Shown piece after piece: positions 35,201 through 42,056 of a stretch of 64,000 nucleotides of DNA; position 1 is the first letter of the stretch, and every line of letters begins with the position of its first letter. A program made the position numbers and the translations under genes. The stretch comes from Deltaproteobacteria bacterium UBA5205 (GTDB taxonomy: Bacteria; Desulfobacterota; Syntrophorhabdia; Syntrophorhabdales; Syntrophorhabdaceae): contig DHVP01000004.1 of NCBI GenBank assembly GCA_002412715.1, forward strand, positions 1 through 64,000, in the 5' to 3' direction. Below the pieces are notes generated by a model that did no database searches, was not told the origin of the DNA, and was given only the letters and a program-made list of their open reading frames with translations.

Positions 35201-35448
35201 GCACCTTTTCCGTTGCCGTCCCTTACAAAACTTCCTCGGGTGCACGCAAGACGGAGACGCTTGGCGGCCCCCTGGAGGGAACCGTGTCGGGCAACAGGGC
35301 GAAAGGCACCTTTCGCGAATCCAGTGACGCAAAACACGCAGGGACCTTTGATTTTATCATGGCATCCGGCGGCAACCAGTTCAGCTGTACCGTACGGGCC
35401 ACCGATGGTGGAGACAGCAGGTCCTATACGGTGCGACGGACGAAGTGA
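29275..35448 (+). CDS. Giant secreted multidomain protein (PKD-like, TSP1-like, TPR)
   Basis: A 2057-residue exported protein. A signal peptide (about residues 1-30) is followed by a mostly helical region (170-330) and a hydrophobic stretch (about 385-450). Next come an Ig/PKD-like domain (590-700), a thrombospondin-1-like segment (746-792; YSAWGECG), a Cys-rich segment (800-890) and four PKD-like beta domains (about 890-1280). A long TPR or helical region (1285-1930) contains four 59-residue tandem repeats near its end. The last 110 residues form a beta domain opening with GSWAGTWKSV. I do not recognise the whole protein. It is likely periplasmic or on the surface, probably binding proteins or polysaccharide. 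It is divergent from the caspase operon. Confidence 0.85.
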   Translation: MRIPGSLRTKFSASILCLFLLLPALLFAVSVPPQTLVSNAMDGVLLDMGNPFLKVIKQGSWISGEKYRNPLTNLLDPSDHDARLFISLDDVPPERAREVWKAYQGRLRKKIFAMAQNAGYSTDEIQLLLKSVNFYPPSQLLKGIGQNEEAIAKFLKMGNYPNLLEVGEEAAEGLYTTPTKFIRQGYETGARVQVAELAADEGSDAYRIVHKATAEAEHAAEVVGEANLKGYVQSAEYSLNEAQKALNEGKLDTAKKNLQRAKDRMKSARKLGGVSAEGGAVKELDALESQVDDAIKLAFESADDAKAMLGKTKQLANKLGGEVMKKTSVDLAALEAMGLKNSVKQRAFLKGVLEGEGKWATLRVNLEEASGSALTTLRSGARLAYKNWFMSLIALWELKEFPAAIEKEGVAKASARLAATVAGLINPTFGYAQLFSVIFMTTGELLVDWISSYGYVAVVGRQDCMDLIAGIYTVPGREQNIEGKECEQIQSDGQLACRIYDSKGLRRDLAAGRKFNQELIPPFMISLLNCHAKAASKHYDDYESMHDEGVQQALVNKCLQPVLKTWLDSRQLVVNEVDALRQGMEEQSVRVMAAPSRLKEKGTVRLSADDSSSIAGIERDIEEKAKCLGGVHAKPRSGRDYIWTVNGREFRKDYNRNTAELSLDTPGSYEVCAAVHYTWRIDGLPIVSLEDGLSGKGVRTGCVTVVVELPPDEKKPEDAKKPETPPPADPLTSVKKEPPVDVKKAPPTCSYEYSAWGECGRETKKQTRTVTAKKPEGCVEKSKPSLEQGCTPPPTKSELDSRYYNCLCRCYSGWAGHIGVWWDPEGKSIPEAPSSGPCFGGAGAFGATRRHGFGPPNDCAKGCWEGAYGKGTWDQKKADEMRREENKKHKKPLKVKLNASKNPADFGDIVILTAEAIDGTAGYKYTWGGCAQDAKDNKAKVLNSMQCKPCTASVTVTDQDDESASASVTIQCTALKVKLTKESPKEDAIPIGGKATFRAEVFSGDKPASGSFTYLWERNPDVLFGDPKNPKYETTGGSTARNSASFGKPAATPVWVVVLREVEGRKMTVGESERIMIQVVKPKLSLKAEPQDPLVGQQVKITLTEEPKLDDQTVSYWWEIAGNTQNSGPERDQRIYTYKPKDDKPVTVTVHAKAKDGGEEIGVEKITISAKKPTVTVTGPKIAGPPPMIWKEGVGLVPADRQIAEHQRVEFSVAVTPAGAQQLRYQWTVAPEGCSISAPSSKETGVTCSKTGAYTMTCAVKSAEGADLGSGTGSLSVTISQSDMSGAKKKDEAKKKLDSAKQLWSQKKYDEAIAAAEAAAQVDPKLAAPVLNQFSQELKKMGWDALNKADHTEAIKRLEQAVKLNPADADAKKKLEEAKKYAAVWPRVEAKAKEFDAFIAQKKVWSAQKAMLEMQDILRGQSGGQSSTNPLWTRVMADFNKGVAWYNDFSQKSNAEWTRLFKAEDWEKAEAHIKQVMTQELSPADQKHYASALQTTQTMLGMKKESMQYYETAKANFVKGQPADANGLAAVAKELRNKAARFKEGDARRTQITELAAAMEKKQKGVNAKAYAQSFFNNGDQYYRSNNFEPAVKQYDEGLKAIRENGDVKDPDYAKYMKLREDAAQKDKRFKELYAYAAGLAATTKPLDEETIKKGIASAEEGLKIRPRNGDMEIHWNKLKWKLGELKNAIAKKQDEQRKCEAKWIEGQALYNAGKHPEALAKFKENMACAPGNKERETYIRQLEDALRKQVAAKQACLALRQQGDAFVQQKQYAAAVTKYRESLKCQPDPKLEAYIRQLEGEMKKQADAQANAARATQLRAEGTQLQNQKRYADAIAKYRESLRYLPDKALEQHIVQLEGQLKKMNDQQAVQTRAKALRDEGASLQKQNKVRDAIAKYRESLRYVSDPQLEAHIVKLESSLKSTPAAPTSSPTTAATGSQASAAAGSWAGTWKSVAGPEGETINFVLTSSGNRINGTFSVAVPYKTSSGARKTETLGGPLEGTVSGNRAKGTFRESSDAKHAGTFDFIMASGGNQFSCTVRATDGGDSRSYTVRRTK
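34381..35040 (+). repeat. Four tandem 59-residue TPR-like units inside the giant gene
   Basis: Units start at 34381, 34552, 34729 and 34906; the spacing is 171, 177 and 177 bases. Each carries a version of EG...LQ.QK.Y..AIAKYRESL followed by LE.HI.QLE..LK. Units 2 to 4 are the most alike, which points to recent duplication within the gene. Copy number may vary between strains. Confidence 0.8.
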
Positions 35449-35591
35449 CGGGAACAGCGGCGGGCGAATTATTCCGGATGCGCAAGCAGGGAAGTTATGC
35501 ACAGGAAAGACCGGCCGATAACATCAAGACCAGGGAATGATGCCGGGAATTTCCGGTCACCCCGGTATGTTAAATCATGAGGAGGCCCCCG

Positions 35592-36563
35592 ATGAACGGG
35601 TGCAAATTTCTTTTCATAACTATTCTTTGTCTTTTATTCTCCTTCGTTGCCGCGGATGCGTACTGCCAGGGATTCAATCTGGCGGATTTCAAGACGGCCC
35701 TGAAGGCGCAGATAAAATCGACGGGTGCAAGGGATACCATAGTTAAGCGTGTGCCGGCCGGCCAGTCCTGCGTCGAAGCGTCGGACTCCAGGGCCGAAGA
35801 GGTTGCCAAAGTAGTGAAAAACATGCAGTCCAATGGCAAATTCGGCCTCCTGGGGGCGAGGATCGGCAGAACGAGCGGCTGGAATCCCCTTTCCATCGTC
35901 TCCGAGGAGACCCGGAAGAAATATATCGGCGAAACGGCATCGGGGAGCGTGCATACCTATACTGTCGCCCAGTTGTACGATGCGAACGGCAAGGTGTGGT
36001 TTACCATCGATGCGGACAATTACCTGGGGCCCATTTATATATCGGAGCACGGGGCCGTCGACTGGAACGCCGATCATACGAAGCTGATCGAGGACGTCCC
36101 GCCTGTCATCAGAGGGGTCCACATGTTCAACCCGCCTGCCGCCTTCGTGGGTGACAACGTTCAGTTCCAGGTGAGCGCCGAGGCGGCGCCCTGGATCTCG
36201 GGGAGCCTGAAGTATAAATGGATGTACGTCGGCGGGACAAAGGTGCTAGGTCAGGGCGAATCGCTGAACCTCAGGGTGGACCGCCCGACCACCTATAATC
36301 TGAAGGCCATCGTCTATCACGTCGTCAAGGGCAAGGAGATAGTCCTTGCCGAGGCCACGGGTTCAACGCTCGTCAGTGCGAAGCCCGTCATTCCCGTTGC
36401 GCCTGCCCCCGGTACCAGTACAACGGGCAGGGGATACACCTCACGTTCATCGGGAGGTCAGTCAGCCAATCCCACCGGGATTGTACCGCCGATAAACACG
36501 ACGAACCCCGTGCAGGGTGTTTTCGATGTATTCAAGAAGGCCGGTGATTTCTTCGGGAAGTAA
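35592..36563 (+). CDS. Secreted protein with Ig/PKD-like domain
   Basis: A 323-residue exported protein; the signal peptide is cleaved near AYC (residue 25). The middle contains an OB-like or beta-barrel segment (TYTVAQLYDANGKVWFTIDADNYLG split over several strands), then a PKD-like domain from about 170 to 260 with a GQGE turn. A Ser/Thr/Gly/Pro-rich tail ends in VFKKAGDFFGK. GAGGAGG precedes the ATG at 35592, preferred over an ATG five codons earlier. It lies between the giant gene and a TMTC-like gene. I do not recognise a family. Confidence 0.78.
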   Translation: MNGCKFLFITILCLLFSFVAADAYCQGFNLADFKTALKAQIKSTGARDTIVKRVPAGQSCVEASDSRAEEVAKVVKNMQSNGKFGLLGARIGRTSGWNPLSIVSEETRKKYIGETASGSVHTYTVAQLYDANGKVWFTIDADNYLGPIYISEHGAVDWNADHTKLIEDVPPVIRGVHMFNPPAAFVGDNVQFQVSAEAAPWISGSLKYKWMYVGGTKVLGQGESLNLRVDRPTTYNLKAIVYHVVKGKEIVLAEATGSTLVSAKPVIPVAPAPGTSTTGRGYTSRSSGGQSANPTGIVPPINTTNPVQGVFDVFKKAGDFFGK

Positions 36564-36566
36564 GCA

Positions 36567-37925
36567 GTGACGGGCGGAGGCCGCACCCGGTATGCGCTTG
36601 TCCCGCTGGCTGCGGTTGTCCTTGCCTATCTCAACTCCTTCCAGGGGGTATTCCAGCTCGATGACTACAACGTCATTGTCTTCAACCCCGCCGTCCACTC
36701 CTGGTCCGCCTTCTGGCAGGACTGGTTCCACGGGATACGCCCGCTCCTCAAGCTGACCTATACCCTTAACTGGAGCTCACCGGCAGGGACGTTCGGGTTC
36801 CATGTATTCAACCTGGCTGTGCACCTGGCGAACACTCTCCTGATTTTTAACCTTACCGCATATTTTTTCAGAGAAGGTCGTGAGGCCCTGCCGGTGAAGA
36901 CACTGTACATGACTGCCTGCCTGACGGCACTTATCTTCGGATTGCATCCCATCCAGACCGAGGCGGTGACATACATAAGCGGACGCAGCGCGTCGCTGAT
37001 GTCAATGTTCTATCTGGGAAGTCTTGCCGCCTACATCAAAGGCACCCGGGAGAGTAGGCCCGTCTGCCTCTACCTTCTTTCCCCGTTGCTCTTTCTCCTT
37101 GCTGTGGCGACAAAAGAGACGGGTATTACCCTGCCGTTCGCCATGGTGCTCTGGGAAGCCGCCGCAGGGCGGCGCGCCGGTTTTAAAAGGGCGCTCGGGA
37201 ACCAGTCGGTCCACTGGATGCTCCTGGGGGTGCTGGCTGCAGCCGTCCTCGCCCATCCGCGCTACCGCCTGTTTCTCCTTTACAGTCTCAACCTCAGAGG
37301 ATTCCAGGAGAACCTTCTTGGCCAGATAAACGGGGCGGCCCACCTGCTTTCGCACGTGGTCATGCCGGGTCGGCTCAATGTCGATCCCGGCACTTTGCCT
37401 CCCGTTGGCTGGTTCTCGGTAGAATCGCTCACTCTTGTCTGTATCGCGGCGCTGGCTGCTGTCGGGATATGGAAAAAGAGGTCCTGGCTCTTTTTCGGCA
37501 CAGCATGGTTTCTCCTGCACATGATGGTGATAAATGTCCTTATCCCGCGCATCGACAGTGTCAGCGACCGTCATTTCTACCAGGCAAGCTGGGGGATCTT
37601 TCTGGTTGCCGGCGGCGCCATAGGGTGGCTCTTTCTTCGTTTCCCCGGAGGCAGCCGATGGTTCATAACCGTGGTGGCCGGAGTCTCCATCCTTCTCGGT
37701 GGCTACACTGTTACCCGTAATTGCGTGTACAAGAGCGAGATCGCCCTGTGGGAGGACACCGCCAGAAAATCGCCTCAGAACCCCAGGGCGTACAATAACC
37801 TAGGCTATGCCTATGCTCTGAAGGGGCGCAAGGCCGACGCACGCGATGCCTACCGGCATGCCCTCGAGATAGACCCCGCCTTCGAACACGCCCGCAACAA
37901 CCTGAAAATGCTCGACAAGCAATGA
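36567..37925 (+). CDS. TMTC-like polytopic membrane protein with C-terminal TPR (putative O-glycosyltransferase)
   Basis: A 452-residue protein with about ten membrane segments and an N-terminal loop LDDYNVIVFNP resembling the acidic motif of GT-C glycosyltransferases. The segments HPIQTEAVTYISGRS and KETGI are typical of bacterial relatives of the eukaryotic TMTC O-mannosyltransferases. The C-terminal 60 residues contain one or two TPRs (NPRAYNNLGYAYALKG). The start is GTG, four bases after the previous stop. With two secreted proteins before it, it may glycosylate them; that is inference. Confidence 0.78.
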   Translation: MTGGGRTRYALVPLAAVVLAYLNSFQGVFQLDDYNVIVFNPAVHSWSAFWQDWFHGIRPLLKLTYTLNWSSPAGTFGFHVFNLAVHLANTLLIFNLTAYFFREGREALPVKTLYMTACLTALIFGLHPIQTEAVTYISGRSASLMSMFYLGSLAAYIKGTRESRPVCLYLLSPLLFLLAVATKETGITLPFAMVLWEAAAGRRAGFKRALGNQSVHWMLLGVLAAAVLAHPRYRLFLLYSLNLRGFQENLLGQINGAAHLLSHVVMPGRLNVDPGTLPPVGWFSVESLTLVCIAALAAVGIWKKRSWLFFGTAWFLLHMMVINVLIPRIDSVSDRHFYQASWGIFLVAGGAIGWLFLRFPGGSRWFITVVAGVSILLGGYTVTRNCVYKSEIALWEDTARKSPQNPRAYNNLGYAYALKGRKADARDAYRHALEIDPAFEHARNNLKMLDKQ

Positions 37926-37997
37926 TCCTGGCGGCAGTACCTACGAAAATATGGCGGACAGTGCAGACAATTCGGCAAGAAGTATTGTTATGTCTCC

Positions 37998-38660
37998 CTA
38001 TTGCTCATCCCGATAACGGGCCATCTGTTTTTCTGTCAACACCTCGGAGAGGCGCTTCGTCATGGCTTTTTCGACATCCGCGAGTTCAGAGTTTACGGCG
38101 GCGAGATCGGGATGGTCCATTTTTTCATACTTCCCGATGATGAGCGCTCGTTTGTTCTTCTGATCTTCCAGGATGGATGCGACCTGCGATTGCTGCGCGG
38201 GATCGAGGTTCAGGCGGTCCTTCAGCGTCGCGGCATCGGGAAGGCCATTCTGCGCAGTGTTCAACAATCTGAAGTAATAGGAAGTGTATCTCCGGGAAAA
38301 CCTTTCCTGCCTCGCCTGCAGCCTGGTCTTCTGTTCGTCATTAAGCTTCTCTTTTATGAGTTCAAAATTCCGAACGTAAACCTTCTTGAGACTTGGCTCA
38401 TAGGACGCCCTGACACCTGTCGCCTTTGCCTCCGTCATTGTGAGTATCTTATGGATCTCGGCCTGCTGCCCGGTATCGAGATTGAGGTCAACGGTGAGCT
38501 TTTTCATGATCTTCTTCACCCTGTCCTCGGCACTGCGTGACCTGTCGGCCCGGGATCCATCCAACTGGTGATTGAGGTATATCCGCGTCCCCAGTGAGCC
38601 GGCGAAGATCCCTACCAGCAGGACGAGCACCAACGTGACGATGATCTTTATCTTGTCCAT
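37998..38660 (-). CDS. Membrane-anchored periplasmic helical protein (CnrX/Spy-like)
   Basis: A 220-residue protein with one N-terminal membrane segment (residues 5-25) and an all-helical periplasmic part rich in Lys, Arg and Gln. Two copies of a L-x-L-D/N-x-x-Q-x-x-x-I pattern (LNLDTGQQAEIHKIL; LNLDPAQQSQVASIL) match the LTxxQ-type repeats of the Spy/CpxP/ZraP/CnrX family. GAGGAGAG precedes the ATG at 38660. It is the third gene of a sigma/anti-sigma unit, the arrangement of CnrYXH, in which the CnrX-type protein senses metal in the periplasm. Confidence 0.78.
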   Translation of the reverse strand: MDKIKIIVTLVLVLLVGIFAGSLGTRIYLNHQLDGSRADRSRSAEDRVKKIMKKLTVDLNLDTGQQAEIHKILTMTEAKATGVRASYEPSLKKVYVRNFELIKEKLNDEQKTRLQARQERFSRRYTSYYFRLLNTAQNGLPDAATLKDRLNLDPAQQSQVASILEDQKNKRALIIGKYEKMDHPDLAAVNSELADVEKAMTKRLSEVLTEKQMARYRDEQ

Positions 38661-38673
38661 GGTATCTCTCCTC

Positions 38674-38997
38674 TTAACCATTGTCATCCAGAAGGACCAA
38701 CTCGACGGTGTCGTCGGCCACAATCCGGGCGAAATACTGATCGGCGGTCACATCATAGCGGTATACGGCAACGGCAAGAAATATGATGATCGCACATGCC
38801 ACGGGGCAGATTCGCCAGAACATCTTCCCGAACATATCCGTCCAGGCGGGGGCCTCCGACGCGTCCGCGATGCGGCCTATGCTGTTCATGACCCCCATTT
38901 CCCATGAGTTGCCCGGTTCGGGCCCCCCGCGGCTCTTGTGCGTGGCGGCGAGGGCCTTTTCGAGCCTTTTGAGTTCCTCTTCCTTCAGGGATTTCAT
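38674..38997 (-). CDS. Small single-pass membrane protein, putative anti-sigma factor
   Basis: A 107-residue protein with a charged N-terminal half (about 60 residues, cytoplasmic), a single membrane helix (ICPVACAIIIFLAVAV) and a short periplasmic tail. Size and topology match CnrY/NccY-type anti-sigma factors. AAAGGAGG precedes the ATG. It lies between the sigma gene and the CnrX/Spy-like gene. No zinc anti-sigma motif is present, so the role is inferred from topology and position. Confidence 0.75.
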   Translation of the reverse strand: MKSLKEEELKRLEKALAATHKSRGGPEPGNSWEMGVMNSIGRIADASEAPAWTDMFGKMFWRICPVACAIIIFLAVAVYRYDVTADQYFARIVADDTVELVLLDDNG

Positions 38998-39011
38998 ATG
39001 ACATGCCTCCT

Positions 39012-39614
39012 TTATTTCCTGCCGGCATCTTTAAGGAGCTTACGAAGCCTGTTGCGCGACCGGAAAGAACGAATCTTCACGTTTGCCGTGCTCCATCCGA
39101 GCAGATCGGCTGTTTCCCGCACCGATAACCCTTCCATGTAGACGAGTTCCAGCACCATGCGATCTTCCGGTGTCAATCTGGCCAATGCCCAGTCAAGTAC
39201 TTCCCGTGCCTCGATCTGCCTTCCGATATCATCCAGCGACCCCCCGGACGACTCGGACAGGGTATACTCGATCCATTCGCGGTGCTGGTCGCCGAGGGAA
39301 CTCATGGTCACCTCTTTCGATCGATAGGCGCGTCTCCAGTAGTCGTAGCAGGTTCGTGTCGCAATCGCCGCGATCCAATGTCTGAATCCTTCGGGCCCGC
39401 TGAACTTCGCAAGAGACTCCCAGACCCGTATGAAGGCGTCATGAGCCACCTCTTCGGCGTCCTCATAGGGGATATGGCGATTTACGATCTTAAAGACATA
39501 CATTTTGTATTTCTTGAGAAGAAAGGCGAAGGCGTTCCTGTCCCCGTTGAGGACGCGGGTTATATATGCGGCGTCGGAGGACGCATGTTCGTCCTGTTCA
39601 ATATGATCAACCAC
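39012..39614 (-). CDS. ECF-type RNA polymerase sigma factor
   Basis: A 200-residue sigma-70 family protein with region 2 (EDAEEVAHDAFIRVWE, then FRHWIAAIATR) and region 4 (LTPEDRMVLELVYMEGLSVRETADLLG, a helix-turn-helix, shown here in part: GLSVRETADLLGW). The start is a GTG at 39614 just downstream of a promoter; longer in-frame starts would lie upstream of that promoter. It heads a three-gene unit with a putative anti-sigma factor and a CnrX/Spy-like sensor. An efflux pump operon follows on the other strand. Confidence 0.87.
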   Translation of the reverse strand: MVDHIEQDEHASSDAAYITRVLNGDRNAFAFLLKKYKMYVFKIVNRHIPYEDAEEVAHDAFIRVWESLAKFSGPEGFRHWIAAIATRTCYDYWRRAYRSKEVTMSSLGDQHREWIEYTLSESSGGSLDDIGRQIEAREVLDWALARLTPEDRMVLELVYMEGLSVRETADLLGWSTANVKIRSFRSRNRLRKLLKDAGRK

Positions 39615-39635
39615 GGCGGATACCCATACAGGTCT

Positions 39636-39664
39636 GTTATAACAAAGCTGACCGGCCAGGGCAA
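39636..39664 (-). promoter_or_regulatory. Promoter of the sigma factor operon
   Basis: On the minus strand TTGCCC (39664-39659) and TATAAC (39641-39636) are 17 bases apart, a moderate sigma-70 match. The predicted leader is about 15 bases. The rest of 39615-39978 holds the palindromic element at 39813-39946 and no gene. Confidence 0.5.
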
Positions 39665-39812
39665 GCTCCATATCCAGGGGCCGCCGACCCATCGGCGGGT
39701 TTACCGCCGTGTGAGCCCTCGATCTTGTTTCGCAAACGCCTTCCACATTCTCTCCATCACGGAGCCTTTTCACCTGCTCCTTTTCCTCTTAAGTCGTACC
39801 ATCCGCAAAAAA

Positions 39813-39946
39813 GGTTACAAGAAGATGAGAAGATAGGTAATAGGTAATAGGTGATGGGTAATGGGTAAAACGAGAAACAAAAAAAGAGTCCTTCCTATAA
39901 CCCATTACCCATCACCTATTACCTATCTTCATTTCTTTTTGTAACC
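39813..39946. repeat. Palindromic heptad element, copy B (134 bases)
   Basis: The ends GGTTACAA and TTGTAACC are inverted. Inward from them, TAGGTAATAGG-type heptads face their exact complements for more than 24 bp, apart from one extra heptad on the left. The spacer (39867-39899) contains ACGAGAAACAAAA and AGAGTCCTTCCTAT, shared with copy A at 7874-7962. It ends about 30 bases before the pump operon. The structure would form a long hairpin in either strand. Confidence 0.85.
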
Positions 39947-39978
39947 GATCGTGAATCTTTTACGACTTCATAGAAAGC

Positions 39979-41322
39979 ATGATGAAGAATTTGAAAACGT
40001 GGATGAAAAATTATTATGGCAAGGAGCCCCAGATGGAAGAAGCTCATAACGAAACCTCATATATCAGGAAGATCCTCGGGTCGGCAGGACAGGGCAAGGG
40101 TCTGAAGAAAAGAACAATATGGCTTGCCTCGGCCGCGGCTGCAATCATTCTGACGGGGGCGGTTGTCCTATACGCATCGACGGGCAAATCGGAGGTTCGC
40201 TACAGGACATCTGAGGTCAAGAAGGGCGACCTGACCGTCACCGTCACTGCCACGGGAACGCTGGAGCCTGTCGAGCAGGTTGAGGTCGGCACGGAGGTTT
40301 CGGGAACTATCAAGACGGTCTCCGTGGATTTCAACGACAAAGTGAAGGTGGGACAGGTCCTTGCAAAACTGGACACGACGAAGCTGGAGGCCCAGGTTCT
40401 CCAGTCGGAAGCGACGTTGAACTACGCACGGGCGAAGCTGCTGGAGACACAGGCTACCGTTTCCGAAACGCAAAGCAAATTGAACCGTTTTAAAGAAAGC
40501 CTCGAACTCAGCGGGGGCAAGGTTCCTTCCCGAGCCGAATACGACTCCGCGGAGGCGGCATTCAAGCGTGCCAAAGCTCAGGAGGGGACAGCCCGTGCTG
40601 ATATTGCGAAGGCTGAGGCGACCCTGAAAGCGAACAAATCCGATCTGTCGAAGGCTACCATACGTTCCACAATCAACGGGATAGTTCTGGAGCGCAAGGT
40701 CGAGCCCGGCCAAACGGTTGCGGCGTCCCTTCAAACTCCGGTATTGTTCAAGCTCGCCGAGGATTTGAGACAGATGGAGCTTCGCATCTATGTCGATGAA
40801 GCGGACGTTGGCCAGGTTACGGAAGGCCAGAGCGCCATCTTCACTGTAGATGCCTTCCCCGAAAAGGAATTCCCCGCCAAAGTCAAGGAGGCCCGTTTTG
40901 CCGCCAAAACGGAAAATAACGTGGTCACCTATGAGACAATTCTGGAAGTGGACAATACGGAGATGTTCCTTCGTCCCGGCATGACCGCTACCGCCTTTAT
41001 CACCGTGAAGAACGTCTCGGATGCCCTCCTGGTTCCCAACGCCGCCCTCAGGTTTACGCCGCCGCAGGACAAATCTCAGAAGGAAGGGTCGGGAGGAAGC
41101 CAGTTGCTGACGAGTCTTTTAAGCCGCAGGCCTCCGGGAGCGAATACGCGGCAAACGCAAAAGCCCAATGGCAGCCCCTCGGTCTGGAAGGTTGAAGGCG
41201 AAGGTATCGTTCGCGTACCGGTCAAGCCCGGCGTCACTGATGGCGCAATGACACAGATCGTTGAGGGAAATCTTGTCCCCGGGGCCATCGTGGCAACGGA
41301 CATCGTGAGGGCAAAACAATGA
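39979..41322 (+). CDS. Efflux RND/MacA-type periplasmic adaptor subunit
   Basis: A 447-residue membrane-fusion protein. A cytoplasmic N-terminal stretch of about 45 residues precedes one membrane helix (residues 48-65). The lipoyl-like halves (VEQVEVGTEVSGTIKTV and DLSKATIRSTINGIVLERKVEPGQTV, in part) flank a coiled-coil hairpin, followed by the beta-barrel (DVGQVTEGQ). MacA-type adaptors couple a MacB ABC transporter to a TolC channel. The MacB ATPase gene overlaps by four bases. The long N-terminal extension before the helix is unusual for MacA. Confidence 0.9.
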   Translation: MMKNLKTWMKNYYGKEPQMEEAHNETSYIRKILGSAGQGKGLKKRTIWLASAAAAIILTGAVVLYASTGKSEVRYRTSEVKKGDLTVTVTATGTLEPVEQVEVGTEVSGTIKTVSVDFNDKVKVGQVLAKLDTTKLEAQVLQSEATLNYARAKLLETQATVSETQSKLNRFKESLELSGGKVPSRAEYDSAEAAFKRAKAQEGTARADIAKAEATLKANKSDLSKATIRSTINGIVLERKVEPGQTVAASLQTPVLFKLAEDLRQMELRIYVDEADVGQVTEGQSAIFTVDAFPEKEFPAKVKEARFAAKTENNVVTYETILEVDNTEMFLRPGMTATAFITVKNVSDALLVPNAALRFTPPQDKSQKEGSGGSQLLTSLLSRRPPGANTRQTQKPNGSPSVWKVEGEGIVRVPVKPGVTDGAMTQIVEGNLVPGAIVATDIVRAKQ

Positions 41323-42056
41323 AGGAACAGATGAATGAGATAGCGCAGAAACCAGGTGAGCCTCTTATCGAACTCATGGGCATCACAAAGGTATACGGCA
41401 AGGGACAGGCCGCCCTGCAGGCATTGAGAGGAATCGATCTGTCCGTTTACGAAGGCGACTTCGTGGCCGTGATGGGGCCGAGCGGCTGCGGAAAATCAAC
41501 ATGCATGAATCTGCTTGGATGTCTCGACACCCCGACGAGCGGCCGGTACCTCTTCAAGGGGATAGACATCGGGGACCTGTCGCGCAACCAGAGGGCATTG
41601 CTCAGGCGCCACTATCTGGGTTTTGTCTTCCAGGGGTTCAACCTTCTCAGCCGGACATCGGCCTTAGAGAATGTTGAGCTGCCTCTCCTGTACAGGGGCA
41701 CTCCCCATTCCCAGCGCAGACAGATCGCCAGCGACGCACTGAATGCGGTGGGCCTTGCCGGGTGGGAGCACCACACTCCGGCAGAGCTCTCCGGAGGGCA
41801 GCAGCAGCGGGTAGCCATAGCACGGGCTATCGCAACCTCGCCAACGGTCCTGCTTGCAGATGAGCCCACAGGCAACCTCGATTCCGTTCGCAGCAGGGAG
41901 ATTATGGAACTTCTTTCGACGCTCAACACGGACAGGGGCATCACAGTTATGATGGTCACCCATGAGCCGGACATGGCGGAATATGCGAGCCGCACGGTAC
42001 GTTTCCGGGATGGCCTCATCGCTTCCGACAGACGTGGCAGGGAGGTGGTGCAATGA
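41319..42056 (+). CDS. MacB-type ABC transporter ATP-binding protein
   Basis: A 245-residue ATPase with Walker A GPSGCGKST, the LSGGQQQRVAIARA signature, Walker B LLADEPTGNLDS and the H-loop MVTHEPDMA. It belongs to the LolD/MacB class. The start overlaps the adaptor gene (ATGA) and the end overlaps the permease gene, so all three are translated together. In E. coli the ATPase and permease are one protein; here they are separate. Confidence 0.94.
   Translation: MKEQMNEIAQKPGEPLIELMGITKVYGKGQAALQALRGIDLSVYEGDFVAVMGPSGCGKSTCMNLLGCLDTPTSGRYLFKGIDIGDLSRNQRALLRRHYLGFVFQGFNLLSRTSALENVELPLLYRGTPHSQRRQIASDALNAVGLAGWEHHTPAELSGGQQQRVAIARAIATSPTVLLADEPTGNLDSVRSREIMELLSTLNTDRGITVMMVTHEPDMAEYASRTVRFRDGLIASDRRGREVVQ

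Noticed and set aside
39541..39773. Longer sigma-factor start upstream of 39614
   Set aside because: The longer reading frame runs through the predicted promoter and encodes no sigma-like residues before the GTG.
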